Shown: piece after piece, positions 1 to 9,458 of the stretch
Numbering within the stretch: position 1 is the stretch's first letter
How the letters are laid out: each line of letters starts with the position of its first letter
From: Nocardioides litoris
Lineage (GTDB): Bacteria > Actinomycetota > Actinomycetes > Propionibacteriales > Nocardioidaceae
Assembly (NCBI RefSeq): GCF_006346315.1
Contig: NZ_VDMR01000001.1
Coordinates: 1,178,001 to 1,242,000 of the forward strand
Length of the DNA stretch: 64,000 nucleotides
Direction of reading: 5' to 3'
Program-made: the position numbers and the translations under genes
The notes under the pieces: generated by a model
Told to the model about the DNA's origin: nothing
Database searches by the model: none
Seen by the model: only the letters and a program-made list of their open reading frames with translations

Positions 1-535
1 CGTGCTCGTCGTGCGGGGCAGCGTCGAGGACGGCCTGTCCTACACGGTGCGGCGCGGCGACGGCCTGACGCTCGGCGAGGACGAGGTCGTCGCGCTGACC
101 GATGCCGACCCCGCGGCCACCGCGACCGTGCGGGAGCTCGTCTCGCGGCCCACCCCCGAGACGGTCGACCGGCTCGCCGACCTCGGCGTCGAGTTCGTGC
201 TGCTGCCGCGACCCGCGGACGGGGCCGTCGCCGCGTCGCTCGACGCGGCCAGCGGGCTGGCCCAGGCCAGCTCGCCGCCCGGCAGCCGGGCCTGGCTCGT
301 CGACCGCGAGGTGCCCGTCGACGCCGTGGCCGGCGACGGCACCTCCTGGCTGCGCGTGGGCCTGCTGGTCGTCCAGGGCGTGTTCGTGCTCGTCGTGCTC
401 GTGCAGGTCGCGCCGACCGTCCGCGCCCGCCGCCGCGACGGCTCGGACGGCGACGACGACGCGGACGAGCGTGACGACCGCGAGGGCGACGGCTCCCGGC
501 CCCGCGTCCGGGCGACGTCGGAGGTGGGCCGATGA
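1..535 (+). CDS. membrane glycosyltransferase, C-terminal end only (5' truncated by window)
   Basis: Only the last ~178 codons are visible; the reading frame is open at the left edge, so no start can be assigned. The visible part has a soluble stretch (with a LADLGVEFVLLPRP segment) followed by one hydrophobic helix (LLVVQGVFVLVVLVQV) and a charged Asp/Arg-rich cytosolic tail. That ending, followed directly by a DUF5719 gene, is the usual arrangement for the large actinobacterial GT2-type membrane glycosyltransferases that sit next to DUF5719. The stop overlaps the next start (ATGA at 532-535), so the two are probably translationally coupled. The family call rests on context and tail resemblance; the catalytic domain is outside the window. 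Confidence 0.6.
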   Translation, partial: VLVVRGSVEDGLSYTVRRGDGLTLGEDEVVALTDADPAATATVRELVSRPTPETVDRLADLGVEFVLLPRPADGAVAASLDAASGLAQASSPPGSRAWLVDREVPVDAVAGDGTSWLRVGLLVVQGVFVLVVLVQVAPTVRARRRDGSDGDDDADERDDREGDGSRPRVRATSEVGR

Positions 536-1944
536 GCGTCCCCGACCCCTCCCGCACCACCGCCGGCACCCGCACCGCGCGCACGCCCGGCGGGCGGCGT
601 CTCGACGTGACCACCCTGCTCGCCGTGCTGCTGCCGCTGCTGGCGGTGGCGGTCGCGCTCGTCGTACGCACCGACGGGGGAGCCGAGCGGACCGGCGCGG
701 CGGCGGAGGAGGTGCCCCTGACCCGGGCCAGCGTCGTGTGCCCGGGTGGGGGGAGCGACGTGCTCGTCACCTCGACCAGCGGCGCGGACGGGACGGTGCA
801 GGTGCGGGCCGGCGACGAGGACCGCGACGTCGAGGTCGGTCCAGGACGGGTGGCGGAGGTCGACCTGGGCGAGCGGCCCGCGGTCGTCACGGGGGAGGGC
901 GACCTCGCCCCGGGGCTGGTGGCGGGGCGCTTCTCCTCGCCCCTGGCCAGCTTCGACTGCCGGGCGCCGGTGTTCGACCAGTGGTTCACCGGCGTCGGCG
1001 CCGGAGCGCGCCACCAGTCGGTGCTGCAGCTGGTCAACCCCGACGAGGGTCGGGCCGTCGTCGACGTCGAGGTGCTCGGCGCCGAGGGCGAGGTCGACGC
1101 CCCGGGACTGCGCGGCATCGCCGTGCCGGGCGGCCAGACCCGGGCGCTGCCGCTGGCCGAGGTGCTCCCGCGCCGCGACGAGCTGGCGCTGCACGTGACC
1201 GTCGTCCGCGGCCGGGTGGCGGCGAGCGTCCGCGACACCGTGCGCGACCTCGGGCGCGGCCGCTCCGGCGACGACGGGCTGGCCTCGCAGTCGGCCCCGG
1301 CCGCGACCAACCTGCTCCTCGGGGTGCCCTCGGGCACCGGGCCGCGCTCGCTCGTGCTGGCCAACACCGCCGAGTCCGAGGGCCGGGCGTCGATCTCCTT
1401 CGTGACCGGCCGCTCGACCTTCGCCCCCGCCGGCCTGGAGGCGGTGGAGCTGCCGCCGCGCAGCACGGTCGTCGTGCCGCTGACCCAGCCCCTGGCCCAG
1501 GCTGCGACCGACGGCGAGGCCGGTCGTCCGGTCGGGCTGCAGGTCGAGTCGACCGTGCCCGCCACCGCTGCCCTGTCCGGCTTCGTGCGCGGCGACCTGG
1601 CCACCGCGGTGCCCGTCGACCCGCTGGCGGGGTCTGGCACCGCCGTGCTGCCCGCGGGGGACAAGACCCTCGTCCTCGGTGGGTCCGGCAGTCCCGGTGT
1701 CGTCACCGTGACCGCCCGTGACGCCGACGGCCGCCAGCTCGCCGAGGAGCGCGTCGAGGTCGCCGCGGGACGGGCGCCCTCGATCGAGCTCCCCGGCGCG
1801 GCGCGCCTGGTCACGGTGGCCGCCGCGCGCACCACGGTGCAGGCCGTCGTCCTCGTGGTCGGCGACGGCGGCGCCACCGTCGTCCGGGTCCGTGAGCCCG
1901 TGACGACCGGGCTGGTGCCCGACGTGCGGGTCGGGTTGCCCTAG
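532..1944 (+). CDS. DUF5719 family exported protein
   Basis: 470-residue protein with an N-terminal membrane anchor or signal segment (TLLAVLLPLLAVAVALVV, about residues 25-42) and then a long, beta-rich, Ala/Val/Gly-rich extracytoplasmic domain with two conserved-looking Cys (VVCPGG and FDCRAP). The ATGA overlap with the preceding glycosyltransferase fixes the start. DUF5719 proteins are of unknown function and are typically encoded beside the large membrane glycosyltransferase in actinobacteria, which suggests a role outside the membrane in glycan assembly or presentation. That role is inference; nothing catalytic is recognisable. Confidence 0.75.
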   Translation: MSVPDPSRTTAGTRTARTPGGRRLDVTTLLAVLLPLLAVAVALVVRTDGGAERTGAAAEEVPLTRASVVCPGGGSDVLVTSTSGADGTVQVRAGDEDRDVEVGPGRVAEVDLGERPAVVTGEGDLAPGLVAGRFSSPLASFDCRAPVFDQWFTGVGAGARHQSVLQLVNPDEGRAVVDVEVLGAEGEVDAPGLRGIAVPGGQTRALPLAEVLPRRDELALHVTVVRGRVAASVRDTVRDLGRGRSGDDGLASQSAPAATNLLLGVPSGTGPRSLVLANTAESEGRASISFVTGRSTFAPAGLEAVELPPRSTVVVPLTQPLAQAATDGEAGRPVGLQVESTVPATAALSGFVRGDLATAVPVDPLAGSGTAVLPAGDKTLVLGGSGSPGVVTVTARDADGRQLAEERVEVAAGRAPSIELPGAARLVTVAAARTTVQAVVLVVGDGGATVVRVREPVTTGLVPDVRVGLP

Positions 1945-2069
1945 CCCTCGTCCACGCACGGCGGGTGCACGTCGACGGGAGGCGGACCGGCCGCAGGTCG
2001 CGCTGCCGCCCCAGGTCGTGGGACGAGCCGCCCTCCTCGACCACCGTGGGTGCGGTCGGCTCGGCTCCT

Positions 2070-3134
2070 CTACCCGCCGGCGAGCCCGAGCCGGGCCAGC
2101 GCGGCGGGCAGGCCGGCGGGCAGCTCGGCCCACGGCACGTGCGCCGAGGGGTGCTCGCAGACCCGGTCGACGACCCGCTGCGACGGCACCTGCACGGCGG
2201 GGGAGCGCGGGTCGCCGAGCTCGAGCACCCGGGTGCCGGCCGGCGCGAAGGCCGACAGGTGCAGCGCGGAGCCGGCGGCCCCGGCGAGGACCGAGGCCGA
2301 GGCGGCCAGGCGCACCTGCTCGCGCACCGCGAGCGCCTCGGGCGCCACGACGTCGAACCCGGCGTCCGCGAAGGCCCGGTCGAGCGCCGCGTCGTGCCCC
2401 TCGTCGGTGCGGGTCGCGCGGCCGGCCTCCCGTTCCGCGCGGTGGAAGGCGGAGCGGGACAGGAACACGCGCGGGCCGTCGGGGTCGAGGTCGGCGGCAG
2501 CGCCGGCCGCCACCGCCATCCGGCGCCACACCGTCCGCGCCTGCTCCCAGGCCCAGCCGTTGACGACGAGCCCGCGCCCGGGCACGAGGAGCCGCTCGAC
2601 CACCACGTTGTCGTCGGCGACCACGACCTGCGGGAGGTGGCCCCACCCCGCCAGGTCGAGCAGCGTGGCCTGGGCGGGCGAGGGGCCGTCGACCGGCCCG
2701 CTGAAGGTGTGGAACACGACGCCCCGCACCTCGAGCAGCGACGCCGGCTCGGGCCACAGGGTGGTGACGGTCTCGAGGAAGAAGTGGCCGAAGTGCCGGA
2801 CCCAGTGACCGCCGTACAGCCAGGTGCCCTCGAGGCGCCGCGCGCCCGGTTGCCGGGCCGGCACGCGGTCGGGGTCGGCCTGCGCGAGCTGGGCGCCGTG
2901 CAGTCCGCCGATCTTCTGCGAGGAGACGACGAGACGGCCCCGGTCGTCGTGCACGGCGCCGCGGATCCACCGGGTCGGCTCGACGATCGTGCGCAGCCGG
3001 CCGCGCCGCACCTTGGTCAGGATCGCGCCCGGGACCTCCTCCAGCCCAGGCGGGCCCTCGACCGGCTCGTGCGGGAAGGTCGGCAGCGCCCAGCCGGTGG
3101 GCGGACCGACCGGACCGACCGGACCGGTGCTCAG
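2070..3134 (-). CDS. glycosyltransferase family 61 protein (DUF563)
   Basis: About 354 residues. The central motifs YGGHWVRHFGHFFLET and, near the C terminus, LAGAAGSALHLSAFAPAGT are the hallmarks of the GT61/DUF563 family (the second corresponds to the H/N-G-A-x-L region near the active site), so it probably transfers a sugar to a glycan or glycolipid in the cytosol. The start is uncertain: the first ATG upstream (3248) would overlap the metallopeptidase-fold gene by over 100 nt. A CTG at 3134 lies in a CTGA overlap with that gene's stop and has GAGGA just upstream. The first GTG (3011) would cut into conserved sequence. I place the start at the CTG. Co-directional with 3131-3586, so probably one transcript. 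Confidence 0.7.
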   Translation of the reverse strand: MSTGPVGPVGPPTGWALPTFPHEPVEGPPGLEEVPGAILTKVRRGRLRTIVEPTRWIRGAVHDDRGRLVVSSQKIGGLHGAQLAQADPDRVPARQPGARRLEGTWLYGGHWVRHFGHFFLETVTTLWPEPASLLEVRGVVFHTFSGPVDGPSPAQATLLDLAGWGHLPQVVVADDNVVVERLLVPGRGLVVNGWAWEQARTVWRRMAVAAGAAADLDPDGPRVFLSRSAFHRAEREAGRATRTDEGHDAALDRAFADAGFDVVAPEALAVREQVRLAASASVLAGAAGSALHLSAFAPAGTRVLELGDPRSPAVQVPSQRVVDRVCEHPSAHVPWAELPAGLPAALARLGLAGG

Positions 3135-3586
3135 TCGTCCTCGCCGACCCGCGGGTCGACGACCTCCGGCGCCACGCCGAGCAGCTCGGCCACCTGCTCC
3201 ACGACCACGGTGAGGACCATCGCCTCCAGGTCGCTGCGGCCCGCGCAACGGTGCTCGATCGGACGGCGGAACACGACCAGCCGGCTCGGGGTCGCGCCGC
3301 TGCCGCGCACGAGCGAGGCCAGCGGGACGGTCGCGCTCTCCCAGTCGTCGGGCACCTGCGGGGTGTCCTCGACGGCGTACTCGACCAGGCCGAGGTGCTC
3401 CTGCCAGCGCTCCTCGATGTCGGTGACCACCGCGAGCACGAGGTCGTCGAAGCGGTCGCGGCGCGTGCGCGTCTCGGGCGTGCCCGGCCGGCGGGGCAGC
3501 ACGGCCGGCCCGCGCATGCCGCGGTCGCGGCGGTCGCGGGTGCGTCCCCGCCGTCGGCCGGAGGCCGGGTCCCGGTGCTGCGCCAC
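3131..3586 (-). CDS. Rv3259-like metallopeptidase-fold protein lacking HExxH
   Basis: 151 residues, related to the zincin-like 'metallopeptidase family' (PF06262 type) encoded beside DUF3499/manB in actinobacteria (Rv3259 in M. tuberculosis). Where a zincin has HExxH this protein reads VVVEQVAELLG, so it keeps only the Glu and is unlikely to bind zinc conventionally; as I recall Rv3259 is degenerate in the same place. The C terminus DPRVGEDD matches the family's acidic end. Start: GTG at 3586 is exactly 7 nt downstream of a minus-strand -10 hexamer TAGGCT (3594-3599), a leaderless pattern. MRGP at 3517 is an alternative start by homology. Divergent from DUF3499. Confidence 0.7.
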   Translation of the reverse strand: MAQHRDPASGRRRGRTRDRRDRGMRGPAVLPRRPGTPETRTRRDRFDDLVLAVVTDIEERWQEHLGLVEYAVEDTPQVPDDWESATVPLASLVRGSGATPSRLVVFRRPIEHRCAGRSDLEAMVLTVVVEQVAELLGVAPEVVDPRVGEDD

Positions 3587-3593
3587 GACCGCG

Positions 3594-3629
3594 AGCCTAG
3601 TCAGGATCGTCGGTGGTGCCGGGTAGCGT
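3594..3629. promoter_or_regulatory. divergent pair of leaderless promoters
   Basis: Two -10 hexamers face away from each other in a 50-nt gap: TAGGCT on the minus strand (3599 to 3594), 7 nt before the GTG at 3586, and TAGCGT on the plus strand (3624-3629), 7 nt before the GTG at 3637. Neither gene has a Shine-Dalgarno sequence, so both transcripts probably start at the first base of the start codon. Confidence 0.6.
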
Positions 3630-3636
3630 TCCCGCC

Positions 3637-3996
3637 GTGAGTCTCGCCCGGCGCTGTTCGCGCACCCCCTGCGGCCGGCCCGCGGTGCAGACCCTCACCT
3701 ACGTCTACGCCGACCAGACCGCCGTCCTCGGCCCGCTGGCGACCTACGCCGAGCCTCACGCCTACGACCTGTGCGCCGAGCACTCCGAGCGGCTCTCGGC
3801 GCCCCGCGGCTGGGAGGTGCTGCGGCTCTCCTCCGACGTGCGGCCGCGCGGTCCCAGCAACGACGACCTGCTCGCCCTGGCCGACGCCGTCCGCGAGGCC
3901 GGCCGCCCGCTGCCGTCGTCGCGGCCCGCCCCCACCGAGGAGACCGGCCGCGAGACCACCCGGCGCGGTCACCTGCGGGTGCTCTCGACCGACTGA
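3637..3996 (+). CDS. DUF3499 family protein
   Basis: About 119 residues. Begins VSLARRCSRTPCGRPA and continues TYVYADQTAVLGPLATYAEPHAYDLCAEHSERL; the Cys-x4-Cys start and the later LCAEH give a probable small zinc-binding module. This is the signature of DUF3499, encoded immediately upstream of manB in many actinobacteria (Rv3258c equivalent). GTG at 3637 is preferred over GTGs at 3613 and 3616 because it aligns with the family start and lies 7 nt after TAGCGT, so it is leaderless. Function unknown; the link to mannose metabolism is by location only. Confidence 0.85.
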   Translation: MSLARRCSRTPCGRPAVQTLTYVYADQTAVLGPLATYAEPHAYDLCAEHSERLSAPRGWEVLRLSSDVRPRGPSNDDLLALADAVREAGRPLPSSRPAPTEETGRETTRRGHLRVLSTD

Positions 3997-4018
3997 CGAC
4001 CCGCCCCACGGAGGGCAC

Positions 4019-4031
4019 TAGGGTTCGCGGC
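4019..4031 (+). promoter_or_regulatory. leaderless promoter for manB
   Basis: TAGGGT at 4019-4024 is followed by 7 nt (tcgcggc) and the ATG of manB. There is no ribosome-binding site between them, which supports a transcript starting at the A of ATG, independent of the upstream DUF3499 gene. Confidence 0.55.
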
Positions 4032-5402
4032 ATGGCTCTGGACCCTGCGACCGTCGGCGCCGTCTTCAAGGCCTACGACGTCCGCGGCACCGTGCCCGAC
4101 CAGGTCGACGAGGAGCTGGCCCGCGCGGTGGGCCGGGCGTTCGTCGAGGTCCTCGACGTGCGCGAGGTCGTCGTCGGCTACGACATGCGGCCCTCCTCGC
4201 CCGGGCTGGCCGGTGCGTTCGCCGACGGAGCCACCCGCGGCGGTGCCGACGTCGTGATGATCGGCCTCGCCTCCACCGACCAGCTCTACTTCGCCTCCGG
4301 GCACCTCGGGCTGGCGGGGGCGATGTTCACCGCGAGCCACAACCCCGCGCAGTACAACGGCATCAAGATGTGCCGCCCCCTCGCCGTCCCGGTGGGCGCC
4401 GAGTCGGGCCTGACCGACATCCGCGACCTCGCGCTGGCCGGCGGCCTCCCCGACGCCCCGCGGCTGGGCTCCATCAGCTCGCACGACGTCCTCGAGGCGT
4501 ACGCCGCCCACCTGCTCTCGCTCGCGCCCGTCACCGGCCGTCGGCTCAAGGTCGTCGTCGACGCCGGCAACGGCATGGCCGGGTGGACGGCTCCCGCGGT
4601 CTTCGGCCGCCTCGCCGACGCGGTCGACCTGGTGCCGCTCTACTTCGAGCTCGACGGCACCTTCCCCCACCACGAGGCCAACCCGATCGAGCCCGACAAC
4701 CTGCGTGACCTGCAGGCCGCGGTCGTCGAGCACGGCGCCGACGTGGGCCTGGCCTTCGACGGCGACGCCGACCGCTGCTTCCTCGTCGACGAGCGCGGCG
4801 AGGCCGTCTCGCCGTCGACGCTGACCGCCCTCATCGCCGAGCGCGAGCTGGCCAAGCACCCCGGCGCGACGGTCATCCACAACCTCATCACCAGCCGGGC
4901 GGTGCCCGAGACGGTGCTCGAGCTCGGCGGCACGCCCGTGCGCACCCGGGTGGGCCACTCCTTCATCAAGGCCACCATGGCCGAGACCGACGCGGTCTTC
5001 GGCGGCGAGCACAGCGGCCACTTCTACTTCCGCGACTTCTGGCGCGCCGACTCCGGCATGCTCGCCGCGCTGCACGCCCTGGCCGCGCTCGCCGAGCACG
5101 ACGGCCCGCTGAGCGACCTGTTGGCCCGCCACGAGCGCTACCCGCTCTCCGGCGAGGTCAACAGCACCGTCGCCGACCAGGCGGCCACGGTCGCGGCCGT
5201 CGAGGCGGCGTACGCCGGGCGCGACGGCGTCACCACCGACCACCTCGACGGGCTCACCGTGAGCCACGTCGACTGGCAGTTCAACGTCCGGTCCTCCAAC
5301 ACCGAGCCGCTGCTGCGGCTCAACGTCGAGGGCCGCGACGAGTCCACCATGCAGGCGGTGCGCGACGACGTGCTCGCCCTGATCCGCGGAGGCACGACAT
5401 GA
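4032..5402 (+). CDS. manB: phosphomannomutase/phosphoglucomutase
   Basis: 456-residue alpha-D-phosphohexomutase, cytosolic, interconverting hexose 6- and 1-phosphates (mannose-6-P to mannose-1-P for GDP-mannose, possibly also glucose). All four domains are present: catalytic phosphoserine loop TASHNP with Ser102, Mg-binding loop DGDADR at 243-248, sugar-recognition loop GEHSG at 325-329, and phosphate-binding RSSNTEP near 420-426. Length is normal for the family. It heads an overlapping gene set: its stop overlaps the ATG of the Trm112-like gene (ATGA), which in turn overlaps the SIS-domain gene (GTGA). In mycobacteria the orthologue supplies mannose for PIMs and lipomannan; here it probably feeds cell-envelope glycans. 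Confidence 0.93.
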   Translation: MALDPATVGAVFKAYDVRGTVPDQVDEELARAVGRAFVEVLDVREVVVGYDMRPSSPGLAGAFADGATRGGADVVMIGLASTDQLYFASGHLGLAGAMFTASHNPAQYNGIKMCRPLAVPVGAESGLTDIRDLALAGGLPDAPRLGSISSHDVLEAYAAHLLSLAPVTGRRLKVVVDAGNGMAGWTAPAVFGRLADAVDLVPLYFELDGTFPHHEANPIEPDNLRDLQAAVVEHGADVGLAFDGDADRCFLVDERGEAVSPSTLTALIAERELAKHPGATVIHNLITSRAVPETVLELGGTPVRTRVGHSFIKATMAETDAVFGGEHSGHFYFRDFWRADSGMLAALHALAALAEHDGPLSDLLARHERYPLSGEVNSTVADQAATVAAVEAAYAGRDGVTTDHLDGLTVSHVDWQFNVRSSNTEPLLRLNVEGRDESTMQAVRDDVLALIRGGTT

Positions 5403-5590
5403 CCACCCACGGCATCGACGAGGGGCTCCTCGAGATCATCGTGTGCCCGGCCGACCACGGTGACCTCGCCGTCACCCCGGTCGCGGGCGGCACGACCGAC
5501 GTGGAGCTGGTCTGCGGCTCCTGCGGCCTGGCCTACCCCGTGCGCGACGGCATCCCCGTGCTGCTCGTCGACGAGGCCCGCCGGCCGTGA
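5399..5590 (+). CDS. Trm112-like zinc-ribbon small protein
   Basis: 63 residues. The IIVCPADHG start, [21 protein letters not shown] core and short acidic end match the Trm112/YcaR family, which in eukaryotes and archaea activates methyltransferases and in bacteria is of uncertain role. The CGSC pair and the earlier Cys14-15 region are candidate metal ligands. Start is set by the ATGA overlap with manB, stop by the GTGA overlap with the SIS gene, so all three should be translated together. Position between a hexose-phosphate mutase and an isomerase-like protein is conserved in actinobacteria. Confidence 0.85.
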   Translation: MTTHGIDEGLLEIIVCPADHGDLAVTPVAGGTTDVELVCGSCGLAYPVRDGIPVLLVDEARRP

Positions 5591-6615
5591 CCTGGTTCGA
5601 CGAGTCCCGGCTCGACGACGCCACCGCGCTCGGTGCGGCCGACCTGCGGCTGCGCACCCTGGCCGAGTCCGGGGCCCGCGTGCGCCGCGGGGCGGGGGAG
5701 GCCGCCGACGCCGCCCGTGAGGGCGCGGCCCGCGCCCAGGACGCCCGACCCCGCGCCGTCATCGCCGCCGGTCCCGACTCGCGGCTGCTGCGAGCCGTGC
5801 TGGAGCCGGCGTGCCCGGTGCCGTTCGTGGCCTGGCCGGGCCCGGCCCTGCCCGGGTGGGCCGGCAGCCTCGACCTCGTCGTGGTCCTCGCCCCCGACGG
5901 CAACGACGCCGGCACCGCCTCCGCGGTGGCCGAGGCGGTGCGCCGCGGGTGCCAGGTCGTCGTGGCCTGCCCGCCGACCTCGATGGTCGCCGAGCACGCC
6001 GCCGGCCGGTGGAGCACCGTGCTGCCCACGACCACCGCCGACCAGCTCGCCGTCGCCGTCGTCGCGCTGGCGTTCCTGGCCGAGGTCGGCCTCGGCCCGC
6101 AGGCCGACCCCGACACCGTCGCCGAGGCCCTCGACGCGGTCGCGCTCTCCTGCACGCCCCACCGCGACATCGCCGTCAACCCGGCCAAGATGCTGGCGAT
6201 CTGCCTCGCCGACGCCAACCCGCTGCTGTGGGGCGGCTCCGTGCTCGCGGCCCGCGCCGCGCGCCGGGTCGCCGAGTCGATCCGTCGTACGACGGGTCGC
6301 ACCGCGCTGGCCGGCGACGCCGACGTGCTGCTGCCGGTGCTCGAGGCGACCCGGCCGCGCGACGTCTTCGACGACCCCTTCGCCGACGGGGGCGCGCGCG
6401 AGCTGCGGCCCGTGCTCGTCGTCCTCGACGACGGCGCCGAGGGGCCGGTCGTGCGCGAGCAGCGCGGTCGGCTCCAGGCGGCCGCCCAGGGCGTCGGCGT
6501 CCGCGTCGAGACCGTCGCCGCCGAGGGGGTCGGCGACGTCGCCCGCTACGCCTCGCTCCTGCTCACCGGCACCTACGCCGCGGAGTACCTCCGCCTCGGC
6601 CTCGTCGAGGACTGA
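5587..6615 (+). CDS. SIS domain protein (TobH / mannose-6-phosphate isomerase-like)
   Basis: 342 residues, GTG start in a GTGA overlap with the Trm112-like gene. The protein resembles the actinobacterial TobH/bifunctional phosphoglucose/phosphomannose isomerase group: N-terminal segment with FDESRLDD, a SIS-type Rossmann half ([19 protein letters not shown], about residues 95-113) and a second half ending [13 protein letters not shown]. The segment [21 protein letters not shown] lies in the middle. SIS domains bind phosphosugars; isomerisation of fructose-6-P and mannose-6-P would complete a short route into GDP-mannose with manB. Activity is inference, since the actinobacterial members are not all shown to be isomerases. 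Confidence 0.8.
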   Translation: MTWFDESRLDDATALGAADLRLRTLAESGARVRRGAGEAADAAREGAARAQDARPRAVIAAGPDSRLLRAVLEPACPVPFVAWPGPALPGWAGSLDLVVVLAPDGNDAGTASAVAEAVRRGCQVVVACPPTSMVAEHAAGRWSTVLPTTTADQLAVAVVALAFLAEVGLGPQADPDTVAEALDAVALSCTPHRDIAVNPAKMLAICLADANPLLWGGSVLAARAARRVAESIRRTTGRTALAGDADVLLPVLEATRPRDVFDDPFADGGARELRPVLVVLDDGAEGPVVREQRGRLQAAAQGVGVRVETVAAEGVGDVARYASLLLTGTYAAEYLRLGLVED

Positions 6616-6680
6616 GGCCAGGCCGACCCCGTCGTCGTGGGTGGGGCGCAGGGGAGGCCGGTCGGCTCTAGGCTCCCCCC

Positions 6681-7655
6681 ATGAGCGCTGGCCTGTTCGG
6701 ACTCCTCGACGACGTCGCTGTGCTGGCCCGCGCGGCGGCGGCCTCCATCGACGACGTGGGCGCCGCGGCCGGTCGCGCGAGCATGAAGGCCGCGGGCGTC
6801 GTCGTCGACGACACCGCGGTCACCCCGCAGTACGTCAAGGGCGTCGCCGCCGAGCGCGAGGTCCCGATCATCAAGAAGATCGCGGTCGGGTCGCTGCGCA
6901 ACAAGCTGCTCTTCATCCTCCCGGCCGCGCTGCTGCTCAGCCAGTTCGCCCCCGACTGGGTGCTGCCGCTGATCCTCGTCGGGGGTGGCACGTTCCTGGC
7001 CTTCGAGGGCGCCGAGAAGCTCTGGGAGCGGGTCTCGGGCCACGGGCACGCCGAGGAGGAGGGCCTCGGCACCGAGATCACGCCCGAGCAGGAGAAGACG
7101 ATGGTCGCGGGCGCCGTGCGCACCGACTTCATCCTCTCTGCCGAGATCATGGTCATCTCGCTCGACAGCGTGGCCGAGGAGCCCTTCTGGACCCGGCTCG
7201 CCGTCCTGGCCGTCGTCGCGGTCCTCATCACCGCCCTCGTCTACGGTGTCGTCGCTCTGATCGTGAAGATGGACGATGCCGGCATCGCGCTCGCCCAGCG
7301 CCCCTCGGCGCTGGCCCAGCGCGTCGGCCACGCCCTGGTGAAGGCGATGCCGCGGCTGCTCGCGATCATCTCCGTCGTCGGCATCGCCGCCATGCTCTGG
7401 GTGGGCGGCCACATCGTCGTCGAGCAGCTGCACCACCTCGCCGAGGAGGACTTCCCGCTCGGCTGGCACGGCCCGTACGACGTCATCCACCACCTCGAGG
7501 AGCAGGTGCACGACGCGCTCGGTGCCCTCGGTGCGGTGGCCGGCTGGCTGGTCAACACCGCCCTCGCCGCGGTGGTCGGTCTGGTCATCGGCGGGGTGGT
7601 CGTGGCCGTCCTCCACCTCGTCCCGAGGCGGCACGCGCACCCCGCGCACGATTGA
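6681..7655 (+). CDS. DUF808 family integral membrane protein
   Basis: 324 residues. Starts [22 protein letters not shown], the conserved opening of DUF808 (YedI-like) proteins, followed by the conserved [17 protein letters not shown] and [22 protein letters not shown] segments. About five to six membrane helices are predicted by eye (residues ~76-90, 95-108, 170-195, 225-245, 275-300). ATG at 6681 lies 6 nt after TAGGCT (6669-6674) and has no SD, so it is leaderless. Function of the family is unknown; it ends in a basic/His-rich cytosolic tail. Confidence 0.85.
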   Translation: MSAGLFGLLDDVAVLARAAAASIDDVGAAAGRASMKAAGVVVDDTAVTPQYVKGVAAEREVPIIKKIAVGSLRNKLLFILPAALLLSQFAPDWVLPLILVGGGTFLAFEGAEKLWERVSGHGHAEEEGLGTEITPEQEKTMVAGAVRTDFILSAEIMVISLDSVAEEPFWTRLAVLAVVAVLITALVYGVVALIVKMDDAGIALAQRPSALAQRVGHALVKAMPRLLAIISVVGIAAMLWVGGHIVVEQLHHLAEEDFPLGWHGPYDVIHHLEEQVHDALGALGAVAGWLVNTALAAVVGLVIGGVVVAVLHLVPRRHAHPAHD

Positions 7656-7676
7656 GGGTTCGGCGCAGGGCTGTCC

Positions 7677-7761
7677 TACTGTGGGACGCGTCCGCGTGGG
7701 AGATCCCGACAGCGCGCAGATGCGCGGCGCAGGCAGTCGCAACCGCATCCAGGAGATGACG
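7677..7761 (+). promoter_or_regulatory. ahcY promoter and structured-looking 5' leader
   Basis: TACTGT at 7677-7682 is a good -10, giving a start near 7689 and a leader of about 70 nt. AGGAG at 7751-7755 lies 6 nt before ATG 7762 and decides that start over ATG 7756, which would abut the SD. The leader has GC-rich inverted repeats, but I could not match it to a known SAH or SAM riboswitch. Confidence 0.45.
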
Positions 7762-9189
7762 ATGGACTTCAAGGTCGCCGACCTTTCGCTGGCCGACTAC
7801 GGCCGCACCGAGATCACGCTCGCCGAGCACGAGATGCCCGGCCTGATGGCGATGCGCGAGCGCTTCGCCGACTCCCAGCCGCTCGCCGGTGCCCGCATCG
7901 TCGGGTCGATCCACATGACCATCCAGACCGCTGTGCTCATCGAGACGCTCACCGCGCTCGGTGCCGAGTGCCGCTGGGCCTCCTGCAACATCTTCTCCAC
8001 CCAGGACCACGCGGCCGCCGCCGTCGTCGTGGGCCCCGAGGGCACGGTCGACAACCCCACCGGCACCCCGGTCTTCGCCTGGAAGGGCGAGACGCTGGAG
8101 GAGTACTGGTGGTGCACCCAGCAGATCCTCGACTGGGGCGACGAGCTGCCCAACATGATCCTCGACGACGGTGGCGACGCCACCCTCCTGGTGCACCTCG
8201 GCGTCCAGGCCGAGAAGACCGGCCAGGCCCCCGACCCCGCCACCGCCAAGAGCGGCGAGCAGCGGATCATCTTCGAGGTCCTCAACAAGGTCCTCGCCGA
8301 GAAGCCCGGTCACTGGACCCCGATCGCCAACTCGATCAAGGGCGTCACCGAGGAGACCACCACCGGCGTGCACCGTCTCTACGAGATGATGCGCGAGGGC
8401 ACGCTGCTCTTCCCGGCCATCAACGTCAACGACTCGGTCACCAAGTCGAAGTTCGACAACAAGTACGGCTGCCGCCACTCGCTCATCGACGGCATCAACC
8501 GCGCCACCGACGTCCTCATCGGCGGCAAGGTCGCGGTCGTCTGCGGCTACGGCGACGTCGGCAAGGGCTCGGCGGAGTCGCTGCGCGGCCAGGGCGCGCG
8601 CGTCATCGTCACCGAGATCGACCCGATCTGCGCGCTGCAGGCCGCCATGGACGGCTACCAGGTCACCACGCTCGAGGACGCGCTCCCGATCGCCGACATC
8701 ATCGTCACCGCCACCGGCAACCGCGACGTCGTCACGGTCGACCACATGCGGGCCATGAAGCACAACGCGATCGTGGCCAACATCGGCCACTTTGACAACG
8801 AGATCGACATGGCCGGCCTCGAGGCCGACGGCGTCGCCGTCCGCAAGAACGTCAAGCCGCAGGTCGACCTGTGGACCTTCCCCGACGACAAGGCGATCAT
8901 CGTCCTGTCCGAGGGCCGCCTGATGAACCTGGGCAACGCGACCGGCCACCCGTCGTTCGTCATGTCCAACTCGTTCACCAACCAGGTGCTGGCCCAGATC
9001 GAGATCTACACCAAGACCGAGGAGTACCCGGTCGGCGTGTACGTGCTGCCCAAGCACCTCGACGAGGAGGTCGCCCGCCTCCACCTCGACGCCCTCGGCG
9101 TCAAGCTGACCACCCTCACCGAGGACCAGGCCGGCTACCTCGGCCTCGACGTCCAGGGCCCGTTCAAGCCGGAGGCCTACCGGTACTGA
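7762..9189 (+). CDS. ahcY: adenosylhomocysteinase (S-adenosyl-L-homocysteine hydrolase)
   Basis: 475-residue cytosolic NAD-dependent enzyme that splits S-adenosylhomocysteine into adenosine and homocysteine, removing the product inhibitor of methyltransferases. Seen: the dinucleotide-binding GYGDVGKG at 262-269, catalytic-region segments [13 protein letters not shown] and GCRHSLIDG, the [13 protein letters not shown] motif, and the conserved C-terminal PFKPEAYRY that reaches the neighbouring subunit's active site. The segment around 150-185 is the insertion typical of most bacterial SahH. Monocistronic by appearance: own promoter upstream and a hairpin about 200 nt downstream. Confidence 0.97.
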   Translation: MDFKVADLSLADYGRTEITLAEHEMPGLMAMRERFADSQPLAGARIVGSIHMTIQTAVLIETLTALGAECRWASCNIFSTQDHAAAAVVVGPEGTVDNPTGTPVFAWKGETLEEYWWCTQQILDWGDELPNMILDDGGDATLLVHLGVQAEKTGQAPDPATAKSGEQRIIFEVLNKVLAEKPGHWTPIANSIKGVTEETTTGVHRLYEMMREGTLLFPAINVNDSVTKSKFDNKYGCRHSLIDGINRATDVLIGGKVAVVCGYGDVGKGSAESLRGQGARVIVTEIDPICALQAAMDGYQVTTLEDALPIADIIVTATGNRDVVTVDHMRAMKHNAIVANIGHFDNEIDMAGLEADGVAVRKNVKPQVDLWTFPDDKAIIVLSEGRLMNLGNATGHPSFVMSNSFTNQVLAQIEIYTKTEEYPVGVYVLPKHLDEEVARLHLDALGVKLTTLTEDQAGYLGLDVQGPFKPEAYRY

Positions 9190-9388
9190 GTCGGATGGCT
9201 CGCTGCGGGAGGGCGTGCGCCGCAGACCCGCGCCGCTCTCGCACGGCTGCCGCCGGTCTGGTCTCCCGGGCCTGACCGGCGCAGGCGCCCTCCGCTCCGC
9301 TCGCTGCGCCGTGTGGCCCGGTCCTGTTGTGGCCCGGGCGCCTCGAGGGGGACAGGGCACTGGCCCGGTCCCCGCACCACCACTCGCC

Positions 9389-9424
9389 AACGCCACCACG
9401 GGGAGCACTCCCCGTGGTGGCGTT
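9389..9424. terminator. perfect 16-bp hairpin between ahcY and mtrA
   Basis: AACGCCACCACGGGGA (9389-9404) pairs perfectly with 9409-9424 around a GCAC loop. There is no T-run on the plus strand. It lies about 200 nt past the ahcY stop and 35 nt before mtrA, so it could end ahcY transcription or act as a barrier before the mtrA promoter. The preceding 9190-9388 stretch holds no gene that I can see. Confidence 0.6.
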
Positions 9425-9458
9425 CGGCGTCTCCCGGGCGACTGACACACTGGAGGGC

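Noticed and set aside
3135..3248. An N-terminal extension of the GT61 protein to ATG 3248
   Set aside because: It would overlap the metallopeptidase-fold gene by over 100 nt in another frame, and the extra residues are Arg/Gly-rich shadow sequence.
7677..7761. A SAH or SAM riboswitch in the ahcY leader
   Set aside because: The leader is about 70 nt and GC-rich, but I could not find the conserved core of the SAH riboswitch or any SAM class.
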